A DNA stretch of 64,000 bases, taken from WHSW01 sp033856255. GTDB lineage: Bacteria > Actinomycetota > Thermoleophilia > Solirubrobacterales > 70-9. The notes beneath the pieces were generated by a model. That model searched no databases. It had not been told where the DNA came from and was given only the letters and a program-made list of their open reading frames with translations. Of this stretch, positions 26,428-35,293 are shown one piece after another (within the stretch, counting starts at the first letter, position 1; every line of letters begins with the position of its first letter). The translations under genes were made by a program, and so were the position numbers. The stretch covers positions 74,822 to 138,821 of the forward strand of contig JAWVFH010000023.1 of the NCBI GenBank assembly GCA_033856255.1. The letters run 5' to 3'.

Positions 26428-27797
26428 TCCGGCTCCTTCGGCCCGTAGGGAACGTCAACCGAATCCGGCCCCTGCTCGCGCCAACGCCGCGCCATGCTGC
26501 GAAGGATGAGCACGGTCGCGGTGCCGAGCGCCGCGTAGAGGAGGAGGACGATCGAGAAGGTCAGCCAGACGCCGCTCGCCCCGGTGATCGCCTCGGAGGT
26601 CCGCATCACGTTGTAGACGACCCACGGCTGGCGCCCGACCTCCGTGACGATCCAGCCGGCCTCCAGGGCGACGATCGCCGCCACCCCCGAGACCGCGACC
26701 GCGCGCAGGAACCAGACCGTCTGCGGGATCGCGCGCTTTCGCCACCAGACGAACCCGAACCAGAGGCCGAGGCCGATGAACGCGGTGCCGATTCCGACCA
26801 TCGCGTCGAAGGAGAGGTGCAGCATCGTGTTCGCCGGCGGGCGATCGTTCGCCGGGACGGTGTCGAGGCCGGTGACCTCGGTGTCGGTGCTGAACCCGAC
26901 CAGGAACGAGTCGAGCCCGGGGATCGGGATCGCCCCCTTGACCCCGTCGTCGGTGCAGATCCCGCCGAGGTACTCGGTGACGTCGCTGTGCGTGTGGTCG
27001 ACGCACTCCATCGCCGCGAACTTGATCGGCTGGTCGTCGGCGACCGCCCGCGCAGCCGTGTCGCCGACGAGGAACTGGATCGGGGCCAGGATCGAGGCGA
27101 CCGTGAGCGGGATCAGCAGCCCGAGCCGGTGGTGGCGGTCGGTGCGCCCGCGCAGCATCCCGACCGCGTAGACGGAGGCGACCAGGAAGGCGGTGACCAG
27201 GTAGGCGGCGAGGATCATGTGGAGGACCTCGTAGCCGGTCGCCGGCGTCCACATCACCTTCAGCGGGTCGATGTCGGTGACGTTGCCGGCCGCGTCGAGC
27301 GTGTAGCCCTGGGGCTGGTTCATCCAGGCGTTGACGCTGACGACCGAGTAGGCGCCGCCGATCCCGCAGATCGCGATCGGGACCCCGGTCCAGAAGTGCG
27401 CCCAGCCCTTCAGCCGCTTCCAGCCGAAGATGTAGATCGCGATGAAGATCGCCTCCAGGAAGAAGAAGATCCCCTCGATCGCGAAGAGGATCCCGAAGAC
27501 GTCGCCGAAGCGGCCGGTGAAGGCAGGCCAGAGGAGGCCGAACTCGAACGAGAGCACGGTCCCGGTGACGGCGCCGACCGCGAAGGTCACCGCGGCGACC
27601 TTCGACCATCGCTGGGCCAGCTCGAGCGCGGCTTCGTCGCCGCGCTTGAGGCCGATGTAGTTGGCGATCAGCATCAGCGCCGGGAAGGCGACGCCGAGGC
27701 TGGCGAGGACGATGTGGAAGCCGAGCGTGAACGCCATCTGGCTCCGGGCCGGAAGCAGCTCGGAGGAGACGGCGAGGGTCTGGATGGTGTGTAGCAA
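26424..27797 (-). CDS. cydA: Cytochrome bd oxidase subunit I
   Basis: A 457-residue heme-binding subunit that oxidises quinol and reduces oxygen. The N-terminus has R-S-Q-M-A-F-T-L-G-F-H with the heme-ligand His. Then come T-G-T-V-L-S-F-E-F-G-L-L-W, the G-x-x-F-x-x-E region and N-A-W-M-N-Q-P-Q-G. The Q-loop is of the shorter type. It starts at TTG 27797, directly after a perfect hairpin and without a Shine-Dalgarno. Confidence 0.93.
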   Translation of the reverse strand: MLHTIQTLAVSSELLPARSQMAFTLGFHIVLASLGVAFPALMLIANYIGLKRGDEAALELAQRWSKVAAVTFAVGAVTGTVLSFEFGLLWPAFTGRFGDVFGILFAIEGIFFFLEAIFIAIYIFGWKRLKGWAHFWTGVPIAICGIGGAYSVVSVNAWMNQPQGYTLDAAGNVTDIDPLKVMWTPATGYEVLHMILAAYLVTAFLVASVYAVGMLRGRTDRHHRLGLLIPLTVASILAPIQFLVGDTAARAVADDQPIKFAAMECVDHTHSDVTEYLGGICTDDGVKGAIPIPGLDSFLVGFSTDTEVTGLDTVPANDRPPANTMLHLSFDAMVGIGTAFIGLGLWFGFVWWRKRAIPQTVWFLRAVAVSGVAAIVALEAGWIVTEVGRQPWVVYNVMRTSEAITGASGVWLTFSIVLLLYAALGTATVLILRSMARRWREQGPDSVDVPYGPKEPE

Positions 27798-27815
27798 GGT
27801 GCCCCGAAGGGCACC
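27798..27815 (-). promoter_or_regulatory. Perfect hairpin abutting the cydA start
   Basis: On the minus strand, GGTGCCC-TTCG-GGGCACC forms a 7-bp stem with a TTCG tetraloop whose last base is adjacent to the TTG start codon. It could block or guide initiation, or it may be a repressor site. There is no T-tract following. Confidence 0.5.
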
Positions 27816-27877
27816 GTATCGGCCCGCTGCTCAGCTCGTCTGAAGCTTCTCGAGGCGTGCGTGCCCGCCCCAGCTGC

Positions 27878-29308
27878 TTAGGCCTGTTCCGTCTCGATCG
27901 CGAGCCGGCCGTCGGCGACGGCCGCCTGGAGCGCCGCGTAGTCGCGCTCGTTCTGGTCGGCGTAGGCCACGGCAAAGCGGGCGATCGCCTTGTCGAAGGT
28001 GTCGCTGTTGCCGAGGTAGCCGGCGATCGCGATCCGGTCGCCGGAGCGGGCGTGCGCGCGGGCGAGGATCGCCCCGCAGAGCTGCGCGTACATGCCCATC
28101 GTCGTCGGCGACATCGTCTCGACCACGGCGGAGCCCTTCTGGTCCCAGAGCTGGCGCACGTAGAAGTCGCGCTTCTCGCCATCCGGACCCTCCGCGCGCA
28201 GCCAGCCGAGCATGATGTCGCTCGCCGACTGGGTCAGCCGCTGTCCCTCGACCACGCGCTGGCCCTGATGCGGGAATTCGGTTGACGCCGTGAACGGCTC
28301 GAGCACAGACGGCTGCGCCTCCTTGACCTGGAGGAAGAGCGGGTCGTCATCGTCACGGCCGACGAACAGGGCGATCCAGGCTCGGGTGCCGACGCTGCCG
28401 ACGCCGACCACCTTGCGCGCCGCATGCACGTAGCGGTAGCCGTCGAACAGGTGGAGGTACTCGGCGTCGAGGCTCTCCCGGTACTCCTCCAGCACCGCTC
28501 GCAACCGGGCGTCGGCGGTCTTCAGGAACTCGCCGGTGAACATCTCCTCGAGCGGGACGAGCACCGGGGGGTCGCTGGCGATCCGCAGCTCGCCGTCGAC
28601 GCGCCGGGTGAGCTTCTCGAAGGCTCGCAGCCGGTTCTTGCGCTGGGTCTTGGCGATGTTGCGCTCGAAGTTCTTGCGCTCCTGCTTGCTGACGGACGGC
28701 GCGAACGCGTCGCGGATCTGCGAGACGTCCACGCGGTGGTACCAGAGGTCGAGGTTGCTGAGCCCGGCATACACATGCATGCCCTGGCGGTAGGTGCGCG
28801 CCGCGGCGAGCACGACGTCGCGCCGCTGGGACTCGTCGAAGCCGCGGTCGCGCGCCCCGACCTCGAAGCTGGCCGCGAGGCGCTTCAGGTCCCATTCCCA
28901 GGGGCCGGGGAGCGTCTCGTCGAAGTCGTTGATGTCGACGACCAGGTCTCGGTCGGGGGCCGCGTAGGCGCCGAAGTTCGACAGGTGGGCGTCGCCGCAC
29001 GCCTGGACCCAGAGGCCGGAGCTGGGCGTCGCGGCCAGGTCGGCGGCCATGATCGCGGCTGCGCCGCGGTAGAAGGTGAACGGCGAGACGAGCATGCGGC
29101 CGTAGCGCAGCGGCACCAGCTCCGGGACGCGATCGGCGGCTTGGAGCTCGAGCACCTGAAGTGGCTCGGGACGGTCGCTGGCCGGCTCCCAGTCACCGTG
29201 GCTCGAGCGTGGCGCCCACTCGCGCGCCTTCTTGCCGAGCGCAGCGCGCTCGCTCGGCGTGGCGCCCGGAGGTGCGGTGGGGGTCGGCTCTGCGGCGGTC
29301 GAGGCCAT
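27878..29308 (-). CDS. DUF2252 family protein
   Basis: A 476-residue protein of the DUF2252 family. It has a kinase-like pair of motifs, G-D-A-H-L-S-N-F-G near residue 108 and V-D-I-N-D-F-D-E about 18 residues later, reminiscent of aminoglycoside/choline kinase catalytic loops. Its substrate is unknown. TAGGCT on the minus strand (29315-29320) is six bases before ATG, and the same bases face the SulP gene. Confidence 0.85.
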   Translation of the reverse strand: MASTAAEPTPTAPPGATPSERAALGKKAREWAPRSSHGDWEPASDRPEPLQVLELQAADRVPELVPLRYGRMLVSPFTFYRGAAAIMAADLAATPSSGLWVQACGDAHLSNFGAYAAPDRDLVVDINDFDETLPGPWEWDLKRLAASFEVGARDRGFDESQRRDVVLAAARTYRQGMHVYAGLSNLDLWYHRVDVSQIRDAFAPSVSKQERKNFERNIAKTQRKNRLRAFEKLTRRVDGELRIASDPPVLVPLEEMFTGEFLKTADARLRAVLEEYRESLDAEYLHLFDGYRYVHAARKVVGVGSVGTRAWIALFVGRDDDDPLFLQVKEAQPSVLEPFTASTEFPHQGQRVVEGQRLTQSASDIMLGWLRAEGPDGEKRDFYVRQLWDQKGSAVVETMSPTTMGMYAQLCGAILARAHARSGDRIAIAGYLGNSDTFDKAIARFAVAYADQNERDYAALQAAVADGRLAIETEQA

Positions 29309-29313
29309 CGACG

Positions 29314-29320
29314 TAGCCTA
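29314..29320. promoter_or_regulatory. Shared bidirectional -10 element (TAGCCTA)
   Basis: TAGCCT (29314-29319, forward) and TAGGCT (reverse of 29315-29320) overlap by five bases. Each is 6-8 bases from a start codon: TTG 29328 forward and ATG 29308 reverse. One open complex could serve either direction. Confidence 0.5.
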
Positions 29321-29327
29321 GTCCGGG

Positions 29328-31022
29328 TTGAGAGCCCGGCTGGTCCGATACGCCCCGATCATCGGCTGGCTGCCGCGCTACCGCGGCGCCTGGCTAAAAG
29401 ACGACGCGGTCGCCGCGCTCTCGGTGTGGGCCCTGCTGATCCCTCAGGGCCTGGCCTACGCGACGATCGCCGGGGTCCCGGTCCAATACGGGCTCTACAC
29501 CGCGTTCGCGGCGCTGGTCGCGTACGCGATCTTCGGCACGGGGCGACAGGTCGTACAGGGCCCGAGCGCGACCGTCGCCGCGGTCTCGACCGCGGTGATC
29601 ACGCCGCTCGTCGGGGCCGGGGCGATCGGTACCGTCGCCGCCGCGGAATGGGCCGCCGCGCTGGCGCTCGCGGTCGGGGCCGTCTACCTGGTGCTCGGCG
29701 TGCTGCGGATGGGCTGGGTGGCGAACTTCCTCTCCAGGGCCGTTCTCGCCGGCTTCATCTTCGGCTTCGCGATCGGGATCGTGATCGACCAGGCGCCGAA
29801 GCTGCTCGGCGTCACGGCCGGGGACGGGACCTATGCCGAGGACCTGGTCGACCTGATCAAGTCGATCCCGGACACGTCGGCGACCACGCTCGTGGTCGGC
29901 GCCGGTTCGCTCGCGCTGCTGCTCGTGATGCGCTACCTGCGCCCGAAGTGGCCGCGGGCGCTGATCGTGGTCGCGCTGGCGGTGGCCGTCACCTCGGCCC
30001 TCGACCTCGCCGCACACGGCGTCGCGATCACCGGCGAGGTGCCGACCGGGCTCTTCGACGTCGGTCTTCCCGGGGTCGGCTCCAGCGAAGTCGGCGCGCT
30101 CGTCGTCGGCGCCCTCTCGGTGATCTTCGTCGGCTACTCGGAGACGCTTGCCGCCGGGCGCATGGTCTCGCGCAAGCACGGTTACGAGATCGATCCCGAC
30201 CAGGAGCTGATCGCCCAGGGAGTCGCGAATGCGACGGCCGGCTTCGTCGGCGGCTTCGTCAACGACGGCAGCCTTTCGAAGTCCTCCGTCGCAGACACCG
30301 CCGGCCAGCGCACCCAGATGGCCTCGCTGATCAACGCCGCGATGGTGCTGCTGACGATGCTCTTCCTCGCGAGCCTGTTCAAGGACCTGCCCGGGGCGGC
30401 CCTGGGAGCGGTCGTGATCGACGCGATGGTCGGCCTGATCACGCTCGCCGACGGGAGGCGCTACTACCGCATCAACCGCCCGGATTGGGTTTTCTTCATG
30501 GGCGCGATGCTCGGCATCCTCTTCTTCGGGATCATCGCCGGGATCGTGATCGGGGTGGCGCTGTCGCTGCTGATGCTGATCGGTCGCGCCTCGAACCCGG
30601 GGGTGCGCGTGCTGGGTAGGCGTCCCGGGTCCGACGCCTACCTCGACGTCACCCGCCACGAGGGCCTCGACACGAATCCGGGGATCGTCGTCGTGCGGAT
30701 CGACGGGCCGCTGTTCTTCGCCAACGCGAACCGGTTCCGCGACGCCGTCCGCGAGCTCGTCGCCGCCGCGGATGAGCCGGTACGGGCGGTGGTCATCGAT
30801 GCGGAAGCCATCTCGCAAACCGACACCGACGGCGCCGACGTGATCACCGAGCTCGCGCAGGAACTCGGGAAGCGCCAGATCAGCGTCGCCCTGGCGCGGG
30901 TCGAGTCGAGGATCAGCGAACTGTGGGAGCGGGCCGGGACGCTGGAAGCGGTCGGCACGCCGATCTTCCACACGACCAGCGAGGCCGTCGAGGCGATCAG
31001 CCCGGCGCCGGCTCGGCGCTGA
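29328..31022 (+). CDS. SulP family anion permease with STAS domain
   Basis: A 564-residue transporter. The membrane part begins with L-S-V-W-A-L-L-I-P-Q-G-L-A-Y-A and includes Q-G-P-S-A-T-V-A and F-V-N-D-G-S-L-S-K-S-S-V-A, typical of SulP. The C-terminal STAS domain spans about residues 430-560 (V-V-V-R-I-D-G-P-L-F-F-A-N). It may carry sulfate, bicarbonate or dicarboxylate. Start TTG 29328. Confidence 0.9.
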   Translation: MRARLVRYAPIIGWLPRYRGAWLKDDAVAALSVWALLIPQGLAYATIAGVPVQYGLYTAFAALVAYAIFGTGRQVVQGPSATVAAVSTAVITPLVGAGAIGTVAAAEWAAALALAVGAVYLVLGVLRMGWVANFLSRAVLAGFIFGFAIGIVIDQAPKLLGVTAGDGTYAEDLVDLIKSIPDTSATTLVVGAGSLALLLVMRYLRPKWPRALIVVALAVAVTSALDLAAHGVAITGEVPTGLFDVGLPGVGSSEVGALVVGALSVIFVGYSETLAAGRMVSRKHGYEIDPDQELIAQGVANATAGFVGGFVNDGSLSKSSVADTAGQRTQMASLINAAMVLLTMLFLASLFKDLPGAALGAVVIDAMVGLITLADGRRYYRINRPDWVFFMGAMLGILFFGIIAGIVIGVALSLLMLIGRASNPGVRVLGRRPGSDAYLDVTRHEGLDTNPGIVVVRIDGPLFFANANRFRDAVRELVAAADEPVRAVVIDAEAISQTDTDGADVITELAQELGKRQISVALARVESRISELWERAGTLEAVGTPIFHTTSEAVEAISPAPARR

Positions 31023-31046
31023 GCGACGGTCCTGCCAGCCAGGCCA

Positions 31047-33095
31047 TCAGGCCGACGTCCGGTTGAGCTCCTGGCGCCACCCGAAGAGCACCGCGTGAAC
31101 ACCGGCCGCGCCCAGCACCGGCTCGTCCGGCATCCGCAGGCGGTCCGGGTGGAGGATGAAGGGCCTGGTCTGCGTCCCGCCGAGACCGCCGTGGAAGGAG
31201 ATCAGCTCCTCGAAGGCGCAGCCCTCGTCGAGCTCGGGGTCGTAGAAGCTGCCGACCATGATGTCGGCGACGTGCTCGAAGCCATCGGTGCGCAGCAGGT
31301 GCTCGGCGGCCGTCGGCGAGAAGTTCGCCAGCGGGTCCGGACCAGAGACGCGGCCGCCGTGCAGCGGGCGCTCGCCGCCGGCCGCCCCCAGGACCAGCGG
31401 GCCACGCTCGGATGAGCGGACCAGCAGCCAGCCGACGTGGGGGTGGTCGCGCAGGGCCCCGATCAGTTCCGGGTGCCGCTCGTTGATCTCCTCCAGGGTC
31501 AACCGCCTGTGCTCCTCCATCAGGTAGATCAGCCCGAGGTTGCCGGAGCCGAGGACGACGACCTGGCGGCCGGAGACGTCGTTCTTCGGCCTCTTCGGCT
31601 CCTTGCGCCCGGTCGCCTCGCCGAGCGCGTGGCCCACCATCGCCGTCTGCTCGTCGCCGCCGGCGAACTCGGCGACGTCGCCGCCCGAGAGCGAGCGCTC
31701 CACGAGGTCGTCGAGGCCGCAGCCGTTTCGCTGCTTGAACGTGGCGCCCTGGGTCTGACCGTGGTCGGAGAGGACGACGATCTCGTAGGGGCGAGGCGCG
31801 TAGCGGCGGGCGCGTTCGAGCCGCCCAAACTGCTGGTCGAGCTTGCGCAGCGCCTCCAGCGTGTCGGCGCGCTGAAGGCCGGAGTGGTGGGCGACCTCGT
31901 CGTAGCTGGAGAAGGTCGCGTAGACGGCGGGGCGGCCGCGCATCATGTCGGTGAGCACGCCGAAGACGATCAGGTCGCGGACGAACACGCACATCGCGGC
32001 GCGCAGCAGGGGGTAGATGCCGCCGCGGTGCCCGCGCGGGCGGACGTCGCGCCGGATCGCCCTCGCCGCCGCCGTCCACTCGAGCACCACCTCCCAGAAG
32101 AAGAGCGCCAGCGTGCGGGTGACGTTGAACCCGTTGGCGAGGAAGGCCCGATAGCCCGGGTTCGCCTGTTTCTCCTCCTCCATCCGGCTGACCGTGAGGA
32201 TCACCTCGTCGGCCTCGCCGGAGAGGAGGTTGCCGCGGCTGGCGCCGCCGTTGATCAGCAGGCCGACCCCGGTGCCGCGGCGGCGCTCGATCTCGGCGCA
32301 GTCCTCGGGAGCCGAGCAGGTCATCATCGTCTGGGTCTCCTTCTCGACCCAGCGGAAGGCGGGGATGTCCTCGTTCGACCCGAGCAGGATCCCGGCCTGG
32401 CTGGCCCCGGTCTGCGAGGAGAGGTCGGTCTCCCACTCAGCCAGGTGGTAGCCCTCCTCCGCGATCCACCTGGCCATGTTCGGGGCGCTGCCGTCGCGTA
32501 TCGCGGCGCGCAGGATCGGCAGCCCGAGGCCGTCGATCTCGAGGAACAGGATCCCGGGGGCGTCGGTTCTGGTCACGGCGCCCTGTCGGCGCGCGATCCG
32601 CCTGACGACGCGCAGGTTGTACTCGTCGTCGTCGTTGGTCCCGATCAGCACCTGGATCACGATCGAGGCGGCCGCGATCACCAGCGAGGCGAGCAATGCG
32701 TCGCCGAAGGAGCCGATCGTGAACACGTCCGGGAACAGCTGGTCGGTCAGCATCAGCGCCCCCGCGTCGGCGAAGAGGACGAGGAAGAAGCCGCTGACGA
32801 GCGTGAACGGCAGCCGCACGGCGGCGATCACCGGGGGCAGCACGGCGTTGATCACCGCGATCGCCGCGGCGACCAGGAACGCCCCGGCGGGCCGGTCGAT
32901 GCCGACCCCGCCGACGAGCCCGGCGGCGACGTAGACGGCGGCGGCGGCGACCACCCAGGAGACCGCCAGCCGCAGCGGGCGCAGCCGCGGCGTCGTCGGC
33001 TCCCACTGGACGGGCGCTCCGTACGCGTCGCTCACTACCGCTCCGTCGGTACGCGAATCATCACCGGCACCGTATCCGGACGGGTCGCGACGCAT
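31047..33095 (-). CDS. Holin-like membrane domain fused to an alkaline-phosphatase-superfamily phosphodiesterase
   Basis: A 682-residue fusion. Residues 40-150 carry four membrane helices resembling the Phage_holin_4_2 family (V-I-N-A-V-L-P-P-V-I). From about 180 the protein is a type I phosphodiesterase/nucleotide pyrophosphatase-like domain. It has F-L-E-I-D-G-L-G metal site residues, Q-T-G-A-S-Q-A-G, S-Y-D-E-V-A-H-H-S-G and V-L-S-D-H-G-Q-T. It probably hydrolyses a phosphoester at the cytoplasmic membrane. The start may instead be GTG at 33035. Confidence 0.82.
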   Translation of the reverse strand: MRRDPSGYGAGDDSRTDGAVVSDAYGAPVQWEPTTPRLRPLRLAVSWVVAAAAVYVAAGLVGGVGIDRPAGAFLVAAAIAVINAVLPPVIAAVRLPFTLVSGFFLVLFADAGALMLTDQLFPDVFTIGSFGDALLASLVIAAASIVIQVLIGTNDDDEYNLRVVRRIARRQGAVTRTDAPGILFLEIDGLGLPILRAAIRDGSAPNMARWIAEEGYHLAEWETDLSSQTGASQAGILLGSNEDIPAFRWVEKETQTMMTCSAPEDCAEIERRRGTGVGLLINGGASRGNLLSGEADEVILTVSRMEEEKQANPGYRAFLANGFNVTRTLALFFWEVVLEWTAAARAIRRDVRPRGHRGGIYPLLRAAMCVFVRDLIVFGVLTDMMRGRPAVYATFSSYDEVAHHSGLQRADTLEALRKLDQQFGRLERARRYAPRPYEIVVLSDHGQTQGATFKQRNGCGLDDLVERSLSGGDVAEFAGGDEQTAMVGHALGEATGRKEPKRPKNDVSGRQVVVLGSGNLGLIYLMEEHRRLTLEEINERHPELIGALRDHPHVGWLLVRSSERGPLVLGAAGGERPLHGGRVSGPDPLANFSPTAAEHLLRTDGFEHVADIMVGSFYDPELDEGCAFEELISFHGGLGGTQTRPFILHPDRLRMPDEPVLGAAGVHAVLFGWRQELNRTSA

Positions 33096-33106
33096 AGATT
33101 GCGCGG

Positions 33107-33691
33107 ATGCGACGGTGGATCGGCGCCCTGTTCGCGGTCGGCTCGCTCTGCTTCATGCTCGGGCCGCTGCCGGGGTTCATCCAGCTTGTCGGCTCGGCGG
33201 CCGACGGCGCCGTGTTCTTCGTCGGCTCGGTCTTCTTCACATCGGCGGCCTTCCTGCAGTTCCGCGAGGCCGACGTGGGCACCGTCGACTGGCGAGCGAG
33301 CATGATCCAGCTAGTCGGCACGGTGTTCTTCAACATCAACACGTTCCGCGCCATGCAGCAGAGCTTCGACACCTCGAACGTCGACCGGCTCGTCTGGGCT
33401 CCCGAGGCCGTCGGGTCGATCTGCTTCCTGGTCTCCGGCGTGCTCGCCTACCTCGAGGTTCGCGACGGCGGCCTTCGGAGGGCGGCCCGCACGCTGGAGT
33501 GGAAGATCTCGACCGTCAACCTCGCCGGCTGCATCCTGTTCGGAATCTCGGCGATCGCCGGCTACGTGGTCCCGAAGACGGGCGACGTGCTCGACCTGGC
33601 CGCGGCAAACGTCACCACCTCACTCGGGGCGCTGTGCTTCCTGATCGGTTCGCTGCTTTTGCTCCCCGAGCCGGCCGCCCCCACGGGCTGA
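33107..33691 (+). CDS. YrhK-like multi-helix membrane protein
   Basis: A 194-residue protein of about six short hydrophobic helices with the repeated pattern V-G-S-x-x-F/C-x. Examples are I-G-A-L-F-A-V-G-S-L-C-F-M-L-G, F-F-V-G-S-V-F-F-T-S-A-A-F-L-Q-F and S-I-C-F-L-V-S-G-V-L-A-Y-L-E-V, consistent with YrhK-like units in tandem. Function unknown. TAGATT at 33095-33100 lies six bases before the ATG. Confidence 0.65.
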   Translation: MRRWIGALFAVGSLCFMLGPLPGFIQLVGSAADGAVFFVGSVFFTSAAFLQFREADVGTVDWRASMIQLVGTVFFNINTFRAMQQSFDTSNVDRLVWAPEAVGSICFLVSGVLAYLEVRDGGLRRAARTLEWKISTVNLAGCILFGISAIAGYVVPKTGDVLDLAAANVTTSLGALCFLIGSLLLLPEPAAPTG

Positions 33692-33692
33692 T

Positions 33693-35078
33693 TCAGAAGC
33701 CACCGACGCTTCTCTTCACCTGCTGGCGCTCGGATTCGCTGGCCCCACCCTTCTTCTCCAGCGTCTCGCAGGCGGCGTGGATGTCGTCCACGAGCGTCTC
33801 GACCAGCGCGTGCGTGAGGTTGAGCTTGACCAGGGCGCGCAGCATGTTCACGTGGTCCGCGTTGGGCGGCATCGAGTACGCGGGCAGCATCCAGCCGCGC
33901 TCGGCCGCGACCTGCCAGGCCACGTCGAACTCGTCGAACGGCTGGTCGTCCGGGTTCGCCAAGTTGAAGGCGACGAGCGGCAGCTGCTCTTCTGCCGCGC
34001 CGATCACCTTGAAGCGACCGATCGCCTCGATCCTCTCGGTGAGCAGATTGGCGTTCGACTGCATCACCTCCATCGCGTAGCGGTAGCCGCTGTGTCCGAG
34101 GCGGATGAAGTTGTAGTACTGCGCCAGGACCATCGAGGCGCCGGTCGAGAAGTTGAGCGTGAACGTGGCGTCCGTCTTGCCCAGGTAGTTCTCGTAGAAG
34201 ACGAGGTCCTCGGCGAGGTCGGACCTCTCGCGGAAGATCAGCCAGCCGATCCCCGGGTAGACGAGCCCGAACTTGTGCCCGGAGGCGTTGATCGAGCGCA
34301 CCTGCTCGAGCCGGAAGTCCCACTTCGAGTCCGGGTACAGGAAGGGCCAGGTGAAGGCGCCGCTCGCGCCGTCGATGTGCAGCGGCACGTCGATGCCCTT
34401 CTCGTCGCGGAGCGTGACGAGCATGTCGTTGATGCCGACGATGTCGTCGCGGTGGCCGGTGAACGTCGTCCCCAGGACGGCGGCGACGCCGATCGTGTTC
34501 TCGTCGATGTGAGGCTCGACGTCCTCGCAGCCGATCGTGTACTTGTCGGGCTGCAGGGGGACGATCCGCGGCTCGACGTCGAAGTAGCGGCAGAACTTCT
34601 CCCAGACGACGTGCACGTCGCCGCCGAAGATCAGGTTCGGCCTGGTGGTGTCCTTGCCCGCGGCCTCGCGGCGCTGGCGCCACTTCCACTTCAGCGACAG
34701 CGCCCCGAGCATGATCGCCTCCGAGGATCCCTGGGTGCGCGCGCCGGTGGTCTCGCCGGGAGCGTTGAAGAGGTTGGCGAGCATGCGGATGCAGCGCTGC
34801 TCGATCTCGGCAGTGCGCGGGTACTCGGCGTGGTCGATGAAGTTGCGGTCGAGGCTCTCGGCGATGATCTCCTGAGCCTCGGGCTCCATCCAGGTGGTGA
34901 CGAAGGTCGCGAGGTTCCGCTCCGGGATCCCGTCGAGGACCATCTCCTCGGCGATCAGCCGCCGCGCCGCGATCGGCGCCATTCCCTCGGCGGGGATCTC
35001 GTTGTCCGGCGCTCCTTCGATCAGCCACTTGCCGCCGAGGCGCATCGCCAGCTCCTCGATCGTGTCTTCCTTCGCCAC
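33693..35078 (-). CDS. gadB: Glutamate decarboxylase
   Basis: A 461-residue PLP enzyme converting glutamate to GABA and CO2 with proton consumption. The PLP-binding Lys is in I-N-A-S-G-H-K-F-G, the PLP Asp in L-H-I-D-G-A-S-G-A-F, and an early conserved F-V-T-T-W-M-E-P is present. The start is GTG 35078 with AGGAGG upstream. No glutamate/GABA antiporter lies next to it, so acid resistance is only inferred. Confidence 0.93.
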   Translation of the reverse strand: MAKEDTIEELAMRLGGKWLIEGAPDNEIPAEGMAPIAARRLIAEEMVLDGIPERNLATFVTTWMEPEAQEIIAESLDRNFIDHAEYPRTAEIEQRCIRMLANLFNAPGETTGARTQGSSEAIMLGALSLKWKWRQRREAAGKDTTRPNLIFGGDVHVVWEKFCRYFDVEPRIVPLQPDKYTIGCEDVEPHIDENTIGVAAVLGTTFTGHRDDIVGINDMLVTLRDEKGIDVPLHIDGASGAFTWPFLYPDSKWDFRLEQVRSINASGHKFGLVYPGIGWLIFRERSDLAEDLVFYENYLGKTDATFTLNFSTGASMVLAQYYNFIRLGHSGYRYAMEVMQSNANLLTERIEAIGRFKVIGAAEEQLPLVAFNLANPDDQPFDEFDVAWQVAAERGWMLPAYSMPPNADHVNMLRALVKLNLTHALVETLVDDIHAACETLEKKGGASESERQQVKRSVGGF

Positions 35079-35157
35079 TTCAGCCTCCTGCTCGCGTCGT
35101 TCGCTGCAACCGTAGTCGGGTCGCCGAGTGAACGAATCGTCTCAGCCCGCCCAAACG

Positions 35158-35187
35158 TTAAGGACCGCTAACACGCTTCTGTACCCT
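35158..35187 (+). promoter_or_regulatory. Possible ftsE promoter in the 215-bp gap
   Basis: TTAAGG (35158-35163) and TACCCT (35182-35187) are separated by 18 bases in the non-coding gap between gadB and ftsE. This would give an untranslated leader of about 100 bases. I see no other element in this gap. Confidence 0.35.
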
Positions 35188-35293
35188 GTCGCGCTTCGAC
35201 CGGGGTTTCGTGGTCCGCACGTTTCGCTGCAGGGCGACCACGCGGGCGGCAGTGCCGGAGGACAGACGGGGACACTGGAGAAAGAGGGCGCGG

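Noticed and set aside
35079..35293. Riboswitch in the gap before ftsE
   Set aside because: I see no known riboswitch motif; only a possible promoter.
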